In this document: positions 1 to 9,074 of the stretch, one piece after another
Layout of the letters: each line of letters opens with the position of its first letter
Position numbering within the stretch: the stretch's first letter is position 1
Assembly (NCBI GenBank): GCA_001725155.1
Contig: MEFP01000023.1
Span: 1-47,347 of the forward strand
DNA from: Lysobacteraceae bacterium SCN 69-320
Lineage (GTDB): Bacteria; Pseudomonadota; Gammaproteobacteria; Xanthomonadales; Rhodanobacteraceae
Direction of reading: 5' to 3'
DNA: 47,347 nt
Notes under the pieces: model-generated
Told to the model about the DNA's origin: nothing
What the model saw: the letters and a program-made list of their open reading frames with translations, nothing else
Database searches by the model: none
Program-made: the position numbers and the translations under genes

Positions 1-2
1 CC

Positions 3-2858
3 GGCAGCACCGTGACGTTCCAGAGTGTCGGCTCCTGCGTCGTCAATGCGAACCAGGCCGGCAATGCGAACTACGCCGCCGCCCCGCAGGTGCAGCAGAC
101 CTTCGCGGTCGGCCAGGGCAGCCAGACGATCAGTTTCACGTCGACCGCGCCGACGACGGCCACGGTCGGAGGTGCGTCGTACACGGTCGCCGCGACGGCG
201 ACGTCGGGCCTGCCGGTCAGCTTCACCATCGCCGCCGGTTCGAGCAGCATCTGCGCGATCGCCGGCAGTACGGTCACGTTCCAGAGCGTCGGCAGCTGCG
301 TCGTCAACGCGAACCAGGCCGGCAATGCGAACTACGCCGCCGCGCCGCAGGTACAGCAGAGCTTCGCGGTCGGCCAGGGCAGCCAGACGATCAGTTTCAC
401 CTCGACCGCGCCGACGACGGCCACGGTCGGCGGCGCGTCGTACACGGTCGCTGCGACAGCCACGTCGGGCCTGCCGGTCAGCTTCAGCATCGCAGCGGGT
501 TCCAGCAGCGTCTGCACGATCGCCGGCAGCACGGTGACGTTCCAGGGCGCCGGCACCTGCGTGATCAACGCGAACCAGGCCGGCAATGCGAACTGGAACG
601 CCGCGCCGCAGGCGCAGCAGACGTTCGCGGTCGGCAAGGCCAGCCAGACGATCAGTTTCACGACGACCGCGCCGGCCGGCGCCACTGTCGCCGGCACGGC
701 GTATACGGTCGCTGCGACGGCCACCTCGGGCCTGCCGGTCACCCTGAGCATCGCCCCGGGCGCGACGGGCGTCTGCACCCTGTCGGGGTCGTCGGTGACG
801 TTCGAACACGCCGGCACCTGCGTGATCAACGCGAACCAGGCCGGTGACGCGAACTGGAATGCGGCGCCGCAGGCGCAGCAGAGCTTCACGGTCGGCGCGG
901 GCAGCCAGACGATCAGCTTCACCTCGACGGCGCCGACGGGGGCGCAGATCGGCGGCCCGACCTATACGGTCTCGGCGACCGCAACCTCGGGTCTGCCGGT
1001 GAGCTTCAGCATCGACCCGAGCTCCAGCGCCGTCTGCACGATCGCGACCGACGTCGTCACGTTCATCGGCGGCGGCAACTGCACCATCAACGCGAATCAG
1101 GCCGGCGACTCGGACTGGGCGCCGGCGCCGCAGGCGCAACAGACTTTCGGCGTGACCAGCTGCCTGAGCCTTGCGATCGGCCAGGTCGTCTACGGCAGCA
1201 TGCCGGCGGCGGCCAATCTCTGCGTGGCCGGCGACGCGGCGCAGGCCACCGAATACACGCTGATGCCGATCAACGACAGTGCCAGCGCCGAGACGGCGAC
1301 GCTGAGCCTGACCGGCACCAACATCCAGGCCGTGACCGGTCCGCCGTCGCCGCGCCCGGTGGAAACGCCGCTGGCGCCGCTGCAGGAAAGCAGCGTCGAT
1401 TCGCACGGCGGCGTGCCGATGCCGCCGGCGTTCGCCGACGGCCGTCAGCCGACGGCGGCCGATTTCGTCGCGCGTCCCGAGGGCGGCGTCGTTCCGCTGA
1501 CCGTGGGCCAGCTCATCGACATCAACGCGTCGATCGGCTCCTGCGGCGCGGCGCCCGACATCCGCAAGGGCCGCGTCGAGGCGATCTCGGCCTCGGGGGC
1601 CGGGCAGCAGCTGTATTACGCCGTGCAGGAAGTCCAGGAACTGGTCCCGGGCGGCGGCAACTGGCAGCCGGCCGTGGTGGGCGGTTTCTCGGCCGGCCAG
1701 TTCCAGAACCTCATGGACGCGTTCGTGCAGTCGCCGCCGGGTTCGACGCCGACGGTCGGCATGCTCTCGAGTCTCAAGACCGGCGCCCACGACCTGCTGA
1801 CGACGAACTACGGCGCGATGACCGACCTCGACAACAACGGCGGCATCATCGTGTTCTTCACGAAGAAGATGAACGAGCAGAGCCCGCCGGCGTCCTCGGC
1901 CATCACCAGTTCGCTGTTCCAGCCGCGCGACCTGTTCAGCGCGGCGACCTGCGGCGGCAGCAACGAGGGCGAGTACATCTACACCATGGTGCCGGACCCG
2001 ACCGGCTCGGTGAACAGCAACGTGCGCACGGTGAGCTTCGTCTACGGCAGCACGACGACGTGGATGGTTCACAACCTGTCCCACCTGCTCAACGCCACGC
2101 GCCGCTTGTATTTCAACGGCGCGGCGCCGCTGGAGCAGACCTGGCTCGACGAGTCGCTGGCCATGGTCATGCAGGAGCTGGTGTTCTTCAACACGTCCGT
2201 AGGCCTGACGCCGCGCCAGAACATCGTCGTCACGAACCTGACCACGGGGCCGAATGCGTCCGTCCGCGTCGCGGCGTTCAACACGTTCGAGAACCCGTTG
2301 TTCGGCTATGCGCGCGATTACTTCTTCCAGGTCGCCGGCGCCAACAGCAGCAAGCGCGCCGGTCCGCTGATGACGACGGCGTTGAATGCGGCGACGCACG
2401 ACACCACGACCGCGAGCGCGACGGCGACCTTCCTGTTCCTGCGCTATGCGATGGACCGCAAGAACACCGGCGATGCCGCGATCATCGGTGCGCTGGTCAA
2501 CAGCCAGCTGGTCGGCACGGCCAATCTGCAGGCCGTGCTCAACGTCGATCTGAAGGCCTGGTCGCACGACTTCCTCGTCGCCATGTATACCGACGACGCG
2601 GTCGCCGGCATCGCGCCCGAGTACACCGCGCCGAGCTGGAGCTACCGGTCGCTCTACACCGCGCTCAACGGCTCCTATCAGCTGGCCGTGAATCCGCTGA
2701 CCAACGGCACGCCGCTGAACTTCGTGCTGCGCCCGGGCGGCGGCACGCGCTATGCGCGCTTCGGCGTGGCGGCGGGCCAGACCGCGGACCTCGGCCTGAC
2801 CGAGGCCGGCGTTACGCCGACCTCGCCGATCACGATGGCGATCGTGCGCACGAAATGA
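3..2858 (+). CDS. Secreted Ig-like repeat protein with degenerate M30-like zinc-protease domain (5' partial)
   Basis: The reading frame is open from the first bases, so the N-terminus and any signal peptide lie outside the window. Residues encoded by about 3-1163 are tandem 87-residue units starting SQTISFTSTAP and ending near QAGNANYAAAPQ; these resemble Ig-like repeats of bacterial surface proteins. The C-terminal half (about 1500-2858) resembles M30/hyicolysin-type peptidases: a HxxxH helix, then a WLDES segment about 22 residues later that matches the third-ligand region. The usual HExxH is HNLSH here (2070-2084), so the catalytic Glu is replaced by Asn. I infer a surface or secreted protein that has probably lost peptidase activity and may act by binding. 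The C-terminus is complete at 2858. Confidence 0.75.
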   Translation, partial: GSTVTFQSVGSCVVNANQAGNANYAAAPQVQQTFAVGQGSQTISFTSTAPTTATVGGASYTVAATATSGLPVSFTIAAGSSSICAIAGSTVTFQSVGSCVVNANQAGNANYAAAPQVQQSFAVGQGSQTISFTSTAPTTATVGGASYTVAATATSGLPVSFSIAAGSSSVCTIAGSTVTFQGAGTCVINANQAGNANWNAAPQAQQTFAVGKASQTISFTTTAPAGATVAGTAYTVAATATSGLPVTLSIAPGATGVCTLSGSSVTFEHAGTCVINANQAGDANWNAAPQAQQSFTVGAGSQTISFTSTAPTGAQIGGPTYTVSATATSGLPVSFSIDPSSSAVCTIATDVVTFIGGGNCTINANQAGDSDWAPAPQAQQTFGVTSCLSLAIGQVVYGSMPAAANLCVAGDAAQATEYTLMPINDSASAETATLSLTGTNIQAVTGPPSPRPVETPLAPLQESSVDSHGGVPMPPAFADGRQPTAADFVARPEGGVVPLTVGQLIDINASIGSCGAAPDIRKGRVEAISASGAGQQLYYAVQEVQELVPGGGNWQPAVVGGFSAGQFQNLMDAFVQSPPGSTPTVGMLSSLKTGAHDLLTTNYGAMTDLDNNGGIIVFFTKKMNEQSPPASSAITSSLFQPRDLFSAATCGGSNEGEYIYTMVPDPTGSVNSNVRTVSFVYGSTTTWMVHNLSHLLNATRRLYFNGAAPLEQTWLDESLAMVMQELVFFNTSVGLTPRQNIVVTNLTTGPNASVRVAAFNTFENPLFGYARDYFFQVAGANSSKRAGPLMTTALNAATHDTTTASATATFLFLRYAMDRKNTGDAAIIGALVNSQLVGTANLQAVLNVDLKAWSHDFLVAMYTDDAVAGIAPEYTAPSWSYRSLYTALNGSYQLAVNPLTNGTPLNFVLRPGGGTRYARFGVAAGQTADLGLTEAGVTPTSPITMAIVRTK
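120..1163 (+). repeat. Four in-frame 261-bp tandem repeats
   Basis: Units begin at 120, 381, 642 and 903, each 261 bp (87 codons), with a partial unit from 3 to 119. Units 1 and 2 are almost identical at the DNA level; units 3 and 4 are more diverged (for example NANWNAAP for NANYAAAP). Each unit carries two Cys that could form an intradomain disulfide. Exact length with no indels suggests expansion by recombination under selection for the protein fold. Confidence 0.9.
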
Positions 2859-2974
2859 CCGCCAGCGGCGCGCGGCCTGGACACAGGCAGCGCGCCGCTG
2901 CGGTTCGGAAGCTTCCGAGCCCGCCGTGGGCTTCGCGCCGAGGCGAGGCTTGACGCGTCCGGTAACATGGCCGG

Positions 2975-4807
2975 ATGGAATCCCCGGCTCTCGAACTCCT
3001 TCATCGCGTCTTCGGCTATACGAGTTTCCGCGGCGAACAGGCCGCCATCGTCGATCATCTGAGCGGCGGCAACGATTGCCTCGTGCTGATGCCGACCGGC
3101 GGCGGCAAATCGCTGTGCTACCAGGTTCCCGCACTGCTGCGCGATGGCACGGCCATCGTCGTCTCGCCGCTGATCGCGCTGATGCAGGACCAGGTAGACG
3201 CGCTGACCCAGCTCGGCGTTGCCGCGGCCTTCCTGAATTCCTCGCTGTCGCCGCAGCAGCAGCGCGAGGTCGAGCAGCGCCTGCTGCGGCGCGAGCTCAA
3301 GCTGCTCTACGTCGCGCCCGAGCGCCTGCTCGGCGAACGCATGCTGGAACAGCTCGAACGCGTGCCGATCTCGCTGTTCGCGATCGACGAGGCGCACTGC
3401 GTCTCGCAATGGGGCCACGATTTCCGTCCCGAATACCGCGGCCTGAATCTGCTGCACGAACGCTTCCCGCACATTCCGCGCATCGCGTTGACCGCAACCG
3501 CCGACGCGCCGACGCGCGGCGAGATCGTCGAACGGCTCGGCTTGGCCCAAGCACGCCAGTTCGTCGCGAGCTTCGACCGGCCGAACATTCGCTACAGCGT
3601 CGTGCAGAAGGACAACGCGCGGCGCCAATTGCGTGCGTTCCTCGACGAGCGGCGCGGCGAATCCGGCATCGTCTATTGCCTGTCGCGCAAGAAGGTGGAC
3701 GAGACCGCGGCGGCGCTGGTCGAGGACGGCTTCGACGCGCTGGCCTATCACGCCGGCATGGAGCAGGCGCAGCGCGCGGCGAACCAGCAGCGCTTCCTGC
3801 GCGAGGACGGCGTCGTCATGGTCGCGACGATCGCGTTCGGCATGGGCATCGACAAGCCCGACGTACGCTACGTCGCGCATCTGGACCTGCCCAAGAGCAT
3901 GGAAGGCTATTACCAGGAAACCGGCCGCGGCGGCCGCGACGGGCTGCCGGCCGAAGCCTGGCTGTGCTATGGCCTCGGCGACGTCGTGACCATGAGCCAG
4001 ATGATCGCCCAGTCCGAATCGGGCCAGGAGCGCAAGCGCGTGGAACGCGCCAAGCTCGAGGCGCTGCTCGGTTATGCGGAAGCGACCGGCTGCCGGCGCC
4101 GCCTGCTATTGGCGTATTTCGGCGAAACGCGCACGGCCGACTGCGGCAACTGCGACAACTGCATCAGCCCGCCGCGCAGCTGGGACGCCAGCGAAGTCGC
4201 GCAGAAGGCCCTGTCCGCGGTCTACCGCACCGGGCAGCGCTTCGGCGTCGGTCATCTCGTCGCCGTGCTGCGCGGCGAGGACAGCGAGAAGATCCGCAGC
4301 TGGAATCACGATCAGCTCAGCGTCTACGGCATCGGCCGCGATCTCGACGCGCGCCAGTGGAGCGGCGTATTCCGTCATCTCGTCGCGGCTGGCCATCTCG
4401 CCGCCGATCACGAAGGCTACGGCACGTTGCACCTGACCGAATCCAGCCGTGCGGTGCTCAAGGGCGAGACGCGCGTGCTGATGCGTTACGAGGCGGCCGA
4501 AGGTCAACGCCGCGCCGAACGCAAGGCCGCACGCAAGCGCGGCGGCGCGACCGCGCACAACAGCCTGCAGATCGGCGAGGACGAACGTCCGCTCTGGGAT
4601 GCGCTGCGCGCCGTGCGCGCGCGGCTGGCCAAGGAACAGAATGTGCCGGCCTACGTGATCTTCCACGATGCGACCCTGCTGGACATGCTGCGCGAGCACC
4701 CGGTGTCGCTGCGCGAACTCGCCTCGATCAGCGGCGTGGGCACGACCAAGCTCGAGAAATACGGCGAGGCTTTTCTCAGCGTGCTGACTGCGGAAACGGC
4801 GGACTGA
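2975..4807 (+). CDS. recQ: ATP-dependent DNA helicase RecQ
   Basis: This is a superfamily 2 3'-5' DNA helicase of the RecF recombination and fork-repair pathways, 610 aa, the usual bacterial length. The Walker A segment PTGGGKS has its lysine at residue 45, and the DEAH box is in [17 protein letters not shown] near residue 137. Motif VI is the [10 protein letters not shown] segment. The RecQ zinc site is complete (C373, C390, C393, C396). A winged-helix region follows, and a single HRDC domain covers roughly the last 80 residues. The ATG at 2975 places the conserved N-terminal [10 protein letters not shown] motif at the normal distance. It stands alone, 116 bp after the repeat protein. Confidence 0.96.
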   Translation: MESPALELLHRVFGYTSFRGEQAAIVDHLSGGNDCLVLMPTGGGKSLCYQVPALLRDGTAIVVSPLIALMQDQVDALTQLGVAAAFLNSSLSPQQQREVEQRLLRRELKLLYVAPERLLGERMLEQLERVPISLFAIDEAHCVSQWGHDFRPEYRGLNLLHERFPHIPRIALTATADAPTRGEIVERLGLAQARQFVASFDRPNIRYSVVQKDNARRQLRAFLDERRGESGIVYCLSRKKVDETAAALVEDGFDALAYHAGMEQAQRAANQQRFLREDGVVMVATIAFGMGIDKPDVRYVAHLDLPKSMEGYYQETGRGGRDGLPAEAWLCYGLGDVVTMSQMIAQSESGQERKRVERAKLEALLGYAEATGCRRRLLLAYFGETRTADCGNCDNCISPPRSWDASEVAQKALSAVYRTGQRFGVGHLVAVLRGEDSEKIRSWNHDQLSVYGIGRDLDARQWSGVFRHLVAAGHLAADHEGYGTLHLTESSRAVLKGETRVLMRYEAAEGQRRAERKAARKRGGATAHNSLQIGEDERPLWDALRAVRARLAKEQNVPAYVIFHDATLLDMLREHPVSLRELASISGVGTTKLEKYGEAFLSVLTAETAD

Positions 4808-5425
4808 GCGCCGGCTGCAATGCCGCACTGCACGGCGTCGGCGACGCAGGAGTTTTCCGGTAGCGCGCCGACGCGACGAGGCGGCGCCGGCGCCGGCGCC
4901 GTCCAGCGGCCGCGCGGTGCTGGTCGTCGCATCGCACGTTTTCTCGGCCTTCATGGCGCGTCTGCCGGCGGCGGGGCGTTTGTCGGACGTGCTCGCTCTA
5001 CGGCGACCGCGTTGCCGGCTGTGTCGGTCCGCCAACCCCATTGCCGCCCATGGCCGTCCGGCCCGGTGGACGTTCGAGGCCGTGCGAACCCGCGGTTCCG
5101 GGCGACGACCTTTCACCCCACGAGTCCGGCGCAGGTCAGCACTCGTCTCCGCTGATCAAGCGCTTGCGCGCTCGATCGCGAGCGGCACGTTGCCGTGCCG
5201 CGGGCTCCTCGGCGTCTTTCGGGATGCCCCTGCAGGGAGGGCTTGTTCAGGCCGGCGCCGAGAAGCGCGATCCCGCCGGACGCTTTTGGGCGAGCCGTCT
5301 GAAAACCCTCCCCTTCAAGCGGAGGCATGGGCGGGGATGGGGTTGCCTCGTGCTGTCGAGTACGAGGCCAAAACCGCGGCAGACGCCAGCCATCACGGCA
5401 GCGTCGATCCCGCAGCCGGCGGCGC
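4808..5425. other. Non-coding stretch between recQ and the NTF2-like gene
   Basis: I see no supportable gene in this interval between convergent genes. It contains a run of alternating GGCGCC/CCGGCG palindromes (about 4880-4905) and a CCCTCCCC...GGAGG segment near 5308-5325 that could fold. No T-tract terminator was found. Confidence 0.5.
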
Positions 5426-5965
5426 TCAGGACTCCGCAGCAGGCTTGGTCGCGGCCGGTGCGCGTCGCGGCATCGCGTTGGCGTTGTCCATGTCCGCGGC
5501 GATGCGCCAGATGCCGTCGCCGCCTCGGCGCAGCACCAGCACGAACTTGCCGAAATCCGGCTGGCCGGCCTGTCCACCGAAACCGCCGATGACATAGGCC
5601 ATGTCGCCCGACTCGGCATAGTGCAGCGCGCGCAGCGCGAGCGGCGAGCCGCTGGTGCCCGCATAGGCGGCGCGGATCGCGTCGGCGCCGGTTGCCGGCG
5701 GCTGGCCGTTCGGCAGCGCATAGCCGTCGGCGACGAACAGGCGCGCGAGCGCTTCGTTGTCGCGCGCGATCCAGGCTTTTTCGTAGTCCCGCAATACGCG
5801 CGCGATGGCCGGCGGCAAGGTGACGGACGGCAGTGCAGCGGTCGACGCCGGCGCGGGTGGTGTGGCCGATGCAGTTTCGCCGGACGCGGCTGGCGGTGCG
5901 GCGAATGCATCCGGCAGCAGCACCGCCGTCAGCGGCAGCAGGCAGAGGGCAAAGCGTGGGGTCAT
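5426..5965 (-). CDS. Secreted NTF2/SnoaL-like (DUF4440-type) protein
   Basis: The 179-aa protein starts with MTPRFALCLLPLTAVLLPDAFA, a convincing Sec signal peptide, followed by an Ala/Pro/Thr-rich linker to about residue 48. The rest fits a cone-shaped NTF2 fold: a helix with YEKAWIARDNEALARLF, a loop with DGYALPNG, and strands ending in WRIAADMDN. Such domains occur in small enzymes, binding proteins and immunity-type proteins, so function cannot be assigned. I chose the ATG at 5965 because a GGAG lies just upstream and longer versions would bury the signal peptide behind an Arg-rich stretch. It appears monocistronic. Confidence 0.75.
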   Translation of the reverse strand: MTPRFALCLLPLTAVLLPDAFAAPPAASGETASATPPAPASTAALPSVTLPPAIARVLRDYEKAWIARDNEALARLFVADGYALPNGQPPATGADAIRAAYAGTSGSPLALRALHYAESGDMAYVIGGFGGQAGQPDFGKFVLVLRRGGDGIWRIAADMDNANAMPRRAPAATKPAAES

Positions 5966-6241
5966 GGAACTGCTCCGGAACGGGGGGAAACCTGTTCGAC
6001 GCAATATGCCGGCGTTTTTCGTCACCCGCCGGCGCACGAGCGGCCATCGGCGGATGTTCGCGCGATTTTCGCAACGGACGCAGCTGGCGCGGCGGTGTGC
6101 AGGCGGCGAACAGGCTGCCACACCGCTGCGGCGCTGCGGGCGGTATAGGCGCACGCGGTGATGCGCTGCCAGTCGCTGCGCTGACCGGCGCGGATTGACT
6201 GCAGTCGGCCGGCGGTCGCGCTGCCTGCCGGCGCCGCCGCG

Positions 6242-8098
6242 TCAGTTGTCGTAGATACGCACGAGACGCGACGTAGGCGCGAACGTGATTGCCGGTGCCG
6301 GGCTGCCGAGTGTGAGGTTCTCCAGCACATAGCCGCGGCCGCCGGCATAGCGCACGCGTTCCCAGCCGCGGCGCTGGCTGCCGGAATTGTTGGCGAACAA
6401 CAGTCCGCCGCCGGCGGGCGCCGATGCGTAGCTCCAGCTGCCCCAACTGGGCGCATCCAGCCGGTCGAGGCGGCCACCGGGCTGCATGATCCAGCCGAAT
6501 GGCCAGCAGATCGGATCGCTCGTAAGCCGGTCGAGATCGCCGTAGGGCGTGCTGCAGAAATCGCCGTTGATGCGCGACTGGTAGCCGGTCGGCGGTGCGG
6601 CCGGACTCCAGCCGCTGGCCTGCGCCGGCAGCAGCAGGCCGACCAGATAGATGTCCCGGGTTGCGTCCTGCATGCGCATGACGCTGCGCCAGACGCCGGG
6701 CTCTTCCTCGTTGACGAACTGCAGCGTCGCCTGCGTCGTGCCGTACTGCAGGTTCACCAGGCCGGTGCCGGCCGCGCTCCAGCTGAAGCTGCGCGCGCGG
6801 CGCCGCGTGGTGCCGGTACCCGCGCCGAAATCGTGGATGTCGTAGCCGTAGCGGCCCTCGGCGCTGGCGTTCGCGGCGCCGAGATCTTCGGGCAGGGACA
6901 GCACGAAGCTGCCGCCCGTCAAGGTCGGAACCGCGGAACTGATCAGGGCCGGCAGCGGCTCGCCGGCCGTGTCCGCCGGGAGGACTGGCAGCGCGGCCTG
7001 ATGGCGCGTGGGGATTTCCGGATTGTCGGGATAGCGATAGCGCATCGCGAAAGACACCGCGTGGCGCGTGACCCCGCCGGGGCCGTAGCTGGGGCGCAAT
7101 GCGAGAGCCATGTTCTCGTAGAGCACGCGTACCTGATTGCCGCCGACGAGGTCATAGAAAGTCTGGCTGCTCAGCGGCTGGCCGTCGCTGCGCGCCAGCG
7201 TGTAGCCGCCGCTGCCGTCGGCCGTCACCGTGACGGCGGTAGGCTGGATTGCGCCGGTGTAGACACTGCCGCTGCTGCCTTGCAGGCGGTACGCAAGCAC
7301 GTATTCCTGACTGGAGCCGAGCACGCTGCTGTAGGCCGAGTAGGGCAGATAGGTGACGGCATTGGCCAGCGCCGCGGTCGGCACGGCGGCGGCGTCCTGC
7401 GGCAGGGTCAGCGCAACCGCGCAATAGGCCGAGTCGGCCGGCGTCGTGCAGGTCGTCGTGTTGAGCGCGTCGACCGCCGCATACAGCGCCTGGGCCGATG
7501 CGGGCGCGAGCACGGCCGCGAAGGTGTTCGTCGCGCCCGCCGGCAGCGCCAGTTCGCCGCGGGCGATCAGGGCCAGGCCGTAGACGAGATATGGCTTCGG
7601 TGTCGAGGCGCGCGCGGCGCGCTCGAATACGGCGCGATCGGTGATCCGCGTGAAACCTGCATGGCCGCGCAGCGCGGCGTTGACGGCCGTGCTGTAAGGC
7701 CCCAGATGCGCGAAGGCTTCCTGGCTCTCGTCGACGCCGCTGCTGCTGCCGAGGTTCTGCAGCCGCGACAGCGGTCCGAGCGCCCCGGCCCAGACTTCGT
7801 GGGCGCGCGCGTCGCGACCGTAGCCGACGAGGTCGACCAGCGGGTCGCCGGCGAGGTAACGCTGTTCGAGATGCACGCGGTAGCGGCCGTCGGCGCCGGA
7901 CTGGGTGGTCGCGACGTAGCTGCCTGCGAAGGCCTCGATGGTTGCGCCGGCCAGCGGCGCCGGATAGCCGATGCGGCCGCTGACGACGAAGGCGGGTTCC
8001 ACGCCGCTGTGGAAGATCCGGTCGCCAGGAGTCTGCGCCCGGGACGGCGGCGACAGCAGGGCGCTCCCCAACAGCAGTACGGCGATGGCTCGACGCAT
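6242..8098 (-). CDS. Secreted protein of unknown function with N-terminal carboxypeptidase-regulatory-like module
   Basis: The 618-aa protein begins with a signal peptide (MRRAIAVLLLGSALLSPPSRAQ). Residues about 30-85 look like a CarboxypepD_reg/Ig-like surface module (SGRIGYPAPLAGATIEAF then GADGRYRVHLE). The remainder is rich in short beta strands, Gly, Ser and Tyr, with no catalytic motif I can name. The ATG at 8098 was preferred over upstream codons because GGAGAG precedes it at good spacing and the signal peptide starts there. The C-terminus ends normally with a TGA, and no sorting signal was seen. I infer an extracellular or outer-surface protein. Neighbours give no functional hint. Confidence 0.7.
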   Translation of the reverse strand: MRRAIAVLLLGSALLSPPSRAQTPGDRIFHSGVEPAFVVSGRIGYPAPLAGATIEAFAGSYVATTQSGADGRYRVHLEQRYLAGDPLVDLVGYGRDARAHEVWAGALGPLSRLQNLGSSSGVDESQEAFAHLGPYSTAVNAALRGHAGFTRITDRAVFERAARASTPKPYLVYGLALIARGELALPAGATNTFAAVLAPASAQALYAAVDALNTTTCTTPADSAYCAVALTLPQDAAAVPTAALANAVTYLPYSAYSSVLGSSQEYVLAYRLQGSSGSVYTGAIQPTAVTVTADGSGGYTLARSDGQPLSSQTFYDLVGGNQVRVLYENMALALRPSYGPGGVTRHAVSFAMRYRYPDNPEIPTRHQAALPVLPADTAGEPLPALISSAVPTLTGGSFVLSLPEDLGAANASAEGRYGYDIHDFGAGTGTTRRRARSFSWSAAGTGLVNLQYGTTQATLQFVNEEEPGVWRSVMRMQDATRDIYLVGLLLPAQASGWSPAAPPTGYQSRINGDFCSTPYGDLDRLTSDPICWPFGWIMQPGGRLDRLDAPSWGSWSYASAPAGGGLLFANNSGSQRRGWERVRYAGGRGYVLENLTLGSPAPAITFAPTSRLVRIYDN

Positions 8099-8240
8099 GG
8101 ATCTCTCCGTCGCTACGGGCAATCACCAGCTGTTGCGTCAGTGCGGGGAAACTCTCAGGCGCCGGTCAGTCTTCGCCGGTGATGCGGTAGCACCAGACGG
8201 TGGCGCTGACCGGTGCATCGCAGCGCGCCGATCCGATGCA

Positions 8241-8915
8241 TCAGCGCGGCGGCTGTGCGTCCTCGGGCAACCCGCGCCAACGCTGCAGCACGAGGTGCGT
8301 GGGCCAGAACACCAGCAGCGGCAGGCCGACGAACAGCAGGGCCAGCCAGGCCCAGCCCGGCATGAAGGTCTGCGTGGCTGCATCGCTGAAGCCGTAGACG
8401 TAATTGACGTTGACCGGCACGTTGGGTTGCGCCGGATCGGCCGGCGGCGCCGGCAGGAACAGGCGCGAGACCGCCAGCAGTGCCCAGGCCAGCAGGGTCC
8501 AGCCGGGCAGCGCGCGCCGGTCGTAGCCCAGCCGCGCGACCAGGTACAACAGCACGAACGGCAGCCAGGCGTGGAAAGACGACAGTCCGCGCGCGAACAG
8601 CGGTATGCCCGGATCGAACATGTAGGCCGTCATCGACAGCAGCGGCATGCCCAGCCAGCTCGCGATCAAGTCCGCGCACCAGACCAGCTGCGGCACGATC
8701 AGGCCCACGGCCGGCAGCGAAGCGAGCAGCGGCGATTCGGTCCAGATCGCGGCCAGGGTGAGGAACATGGCGACGTCGCAGAAGTAGAGGAAATTCGTCG
8801 GCCCGTAGGTGATCCAGTAGAACGGCACGAGCACGGCCATGAACGCGGTGAAGCCGAGCTTGAGCGCGAGCGGCAGGCGCGGCGCAGGATGGATGACGGC
8901 TGCCGTCGCGGACAT
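8241..8915 (-). CDS. Multi-pass inner-membrane protein of unknown function
   Basis: The 224-aa protein has about six hydrophobic segments. The first carries the distinctive string FYWITYGPTNFLYFCDVA, and a later one carries NVNYVYGFSD before the last two helices. I recall this pattern from unannotated membrane-associated proteins but cannot name a function. No catalytic residues stand out. The ATG at 8915 gives a short polar N-terminus before helix 1. It lies between two oppositely styled secreted proteins with gaps over 140 bp, so it is probably monocistronic. Confidence 0.75.
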   Translation of the reverse strand: MSATAAVIHPAPRLPLALKLGFTAFMAVLVPFYWITYGPTNFLYFCDVAMFLTLAAIWTESPLLASLPAVGLIVPQLVWCADLIASWLGMPLLSMTAYMFDPGIPLFARGLSSFHAWLPFVLLYLVARLGYDRRALPGWTLLAWALLAVSRLFLPAPPADPAQPNVPVNVNYVYGFSDAATQTFMPGWAWLALLFVGLPLLVFWPTHLVLQRWRGLPEDAQPPR

Positions 8916-9074
8916 GGACGATTTCCCCCGCAGATCAGCGACGGATAGTAGCGAGTGCGGCGACCGTCGGGGCGGCGGCCATGGTGGTCCTCGATGTGGC
9001 CTGCCCGCCGCGGTCGGGGGGCGCCGTGGGTCAGAGGTCCGGCGGCGCGCGGCTGCACCGGCGGGCCGCGCCGC

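Noticed and set aside
4870-4910. GGCGCC-rich tract after recQ as a functional repeat
   Set aside because: Short alternating GC palindromes are expected in DNA this rich in GC, and there is no regular unit.
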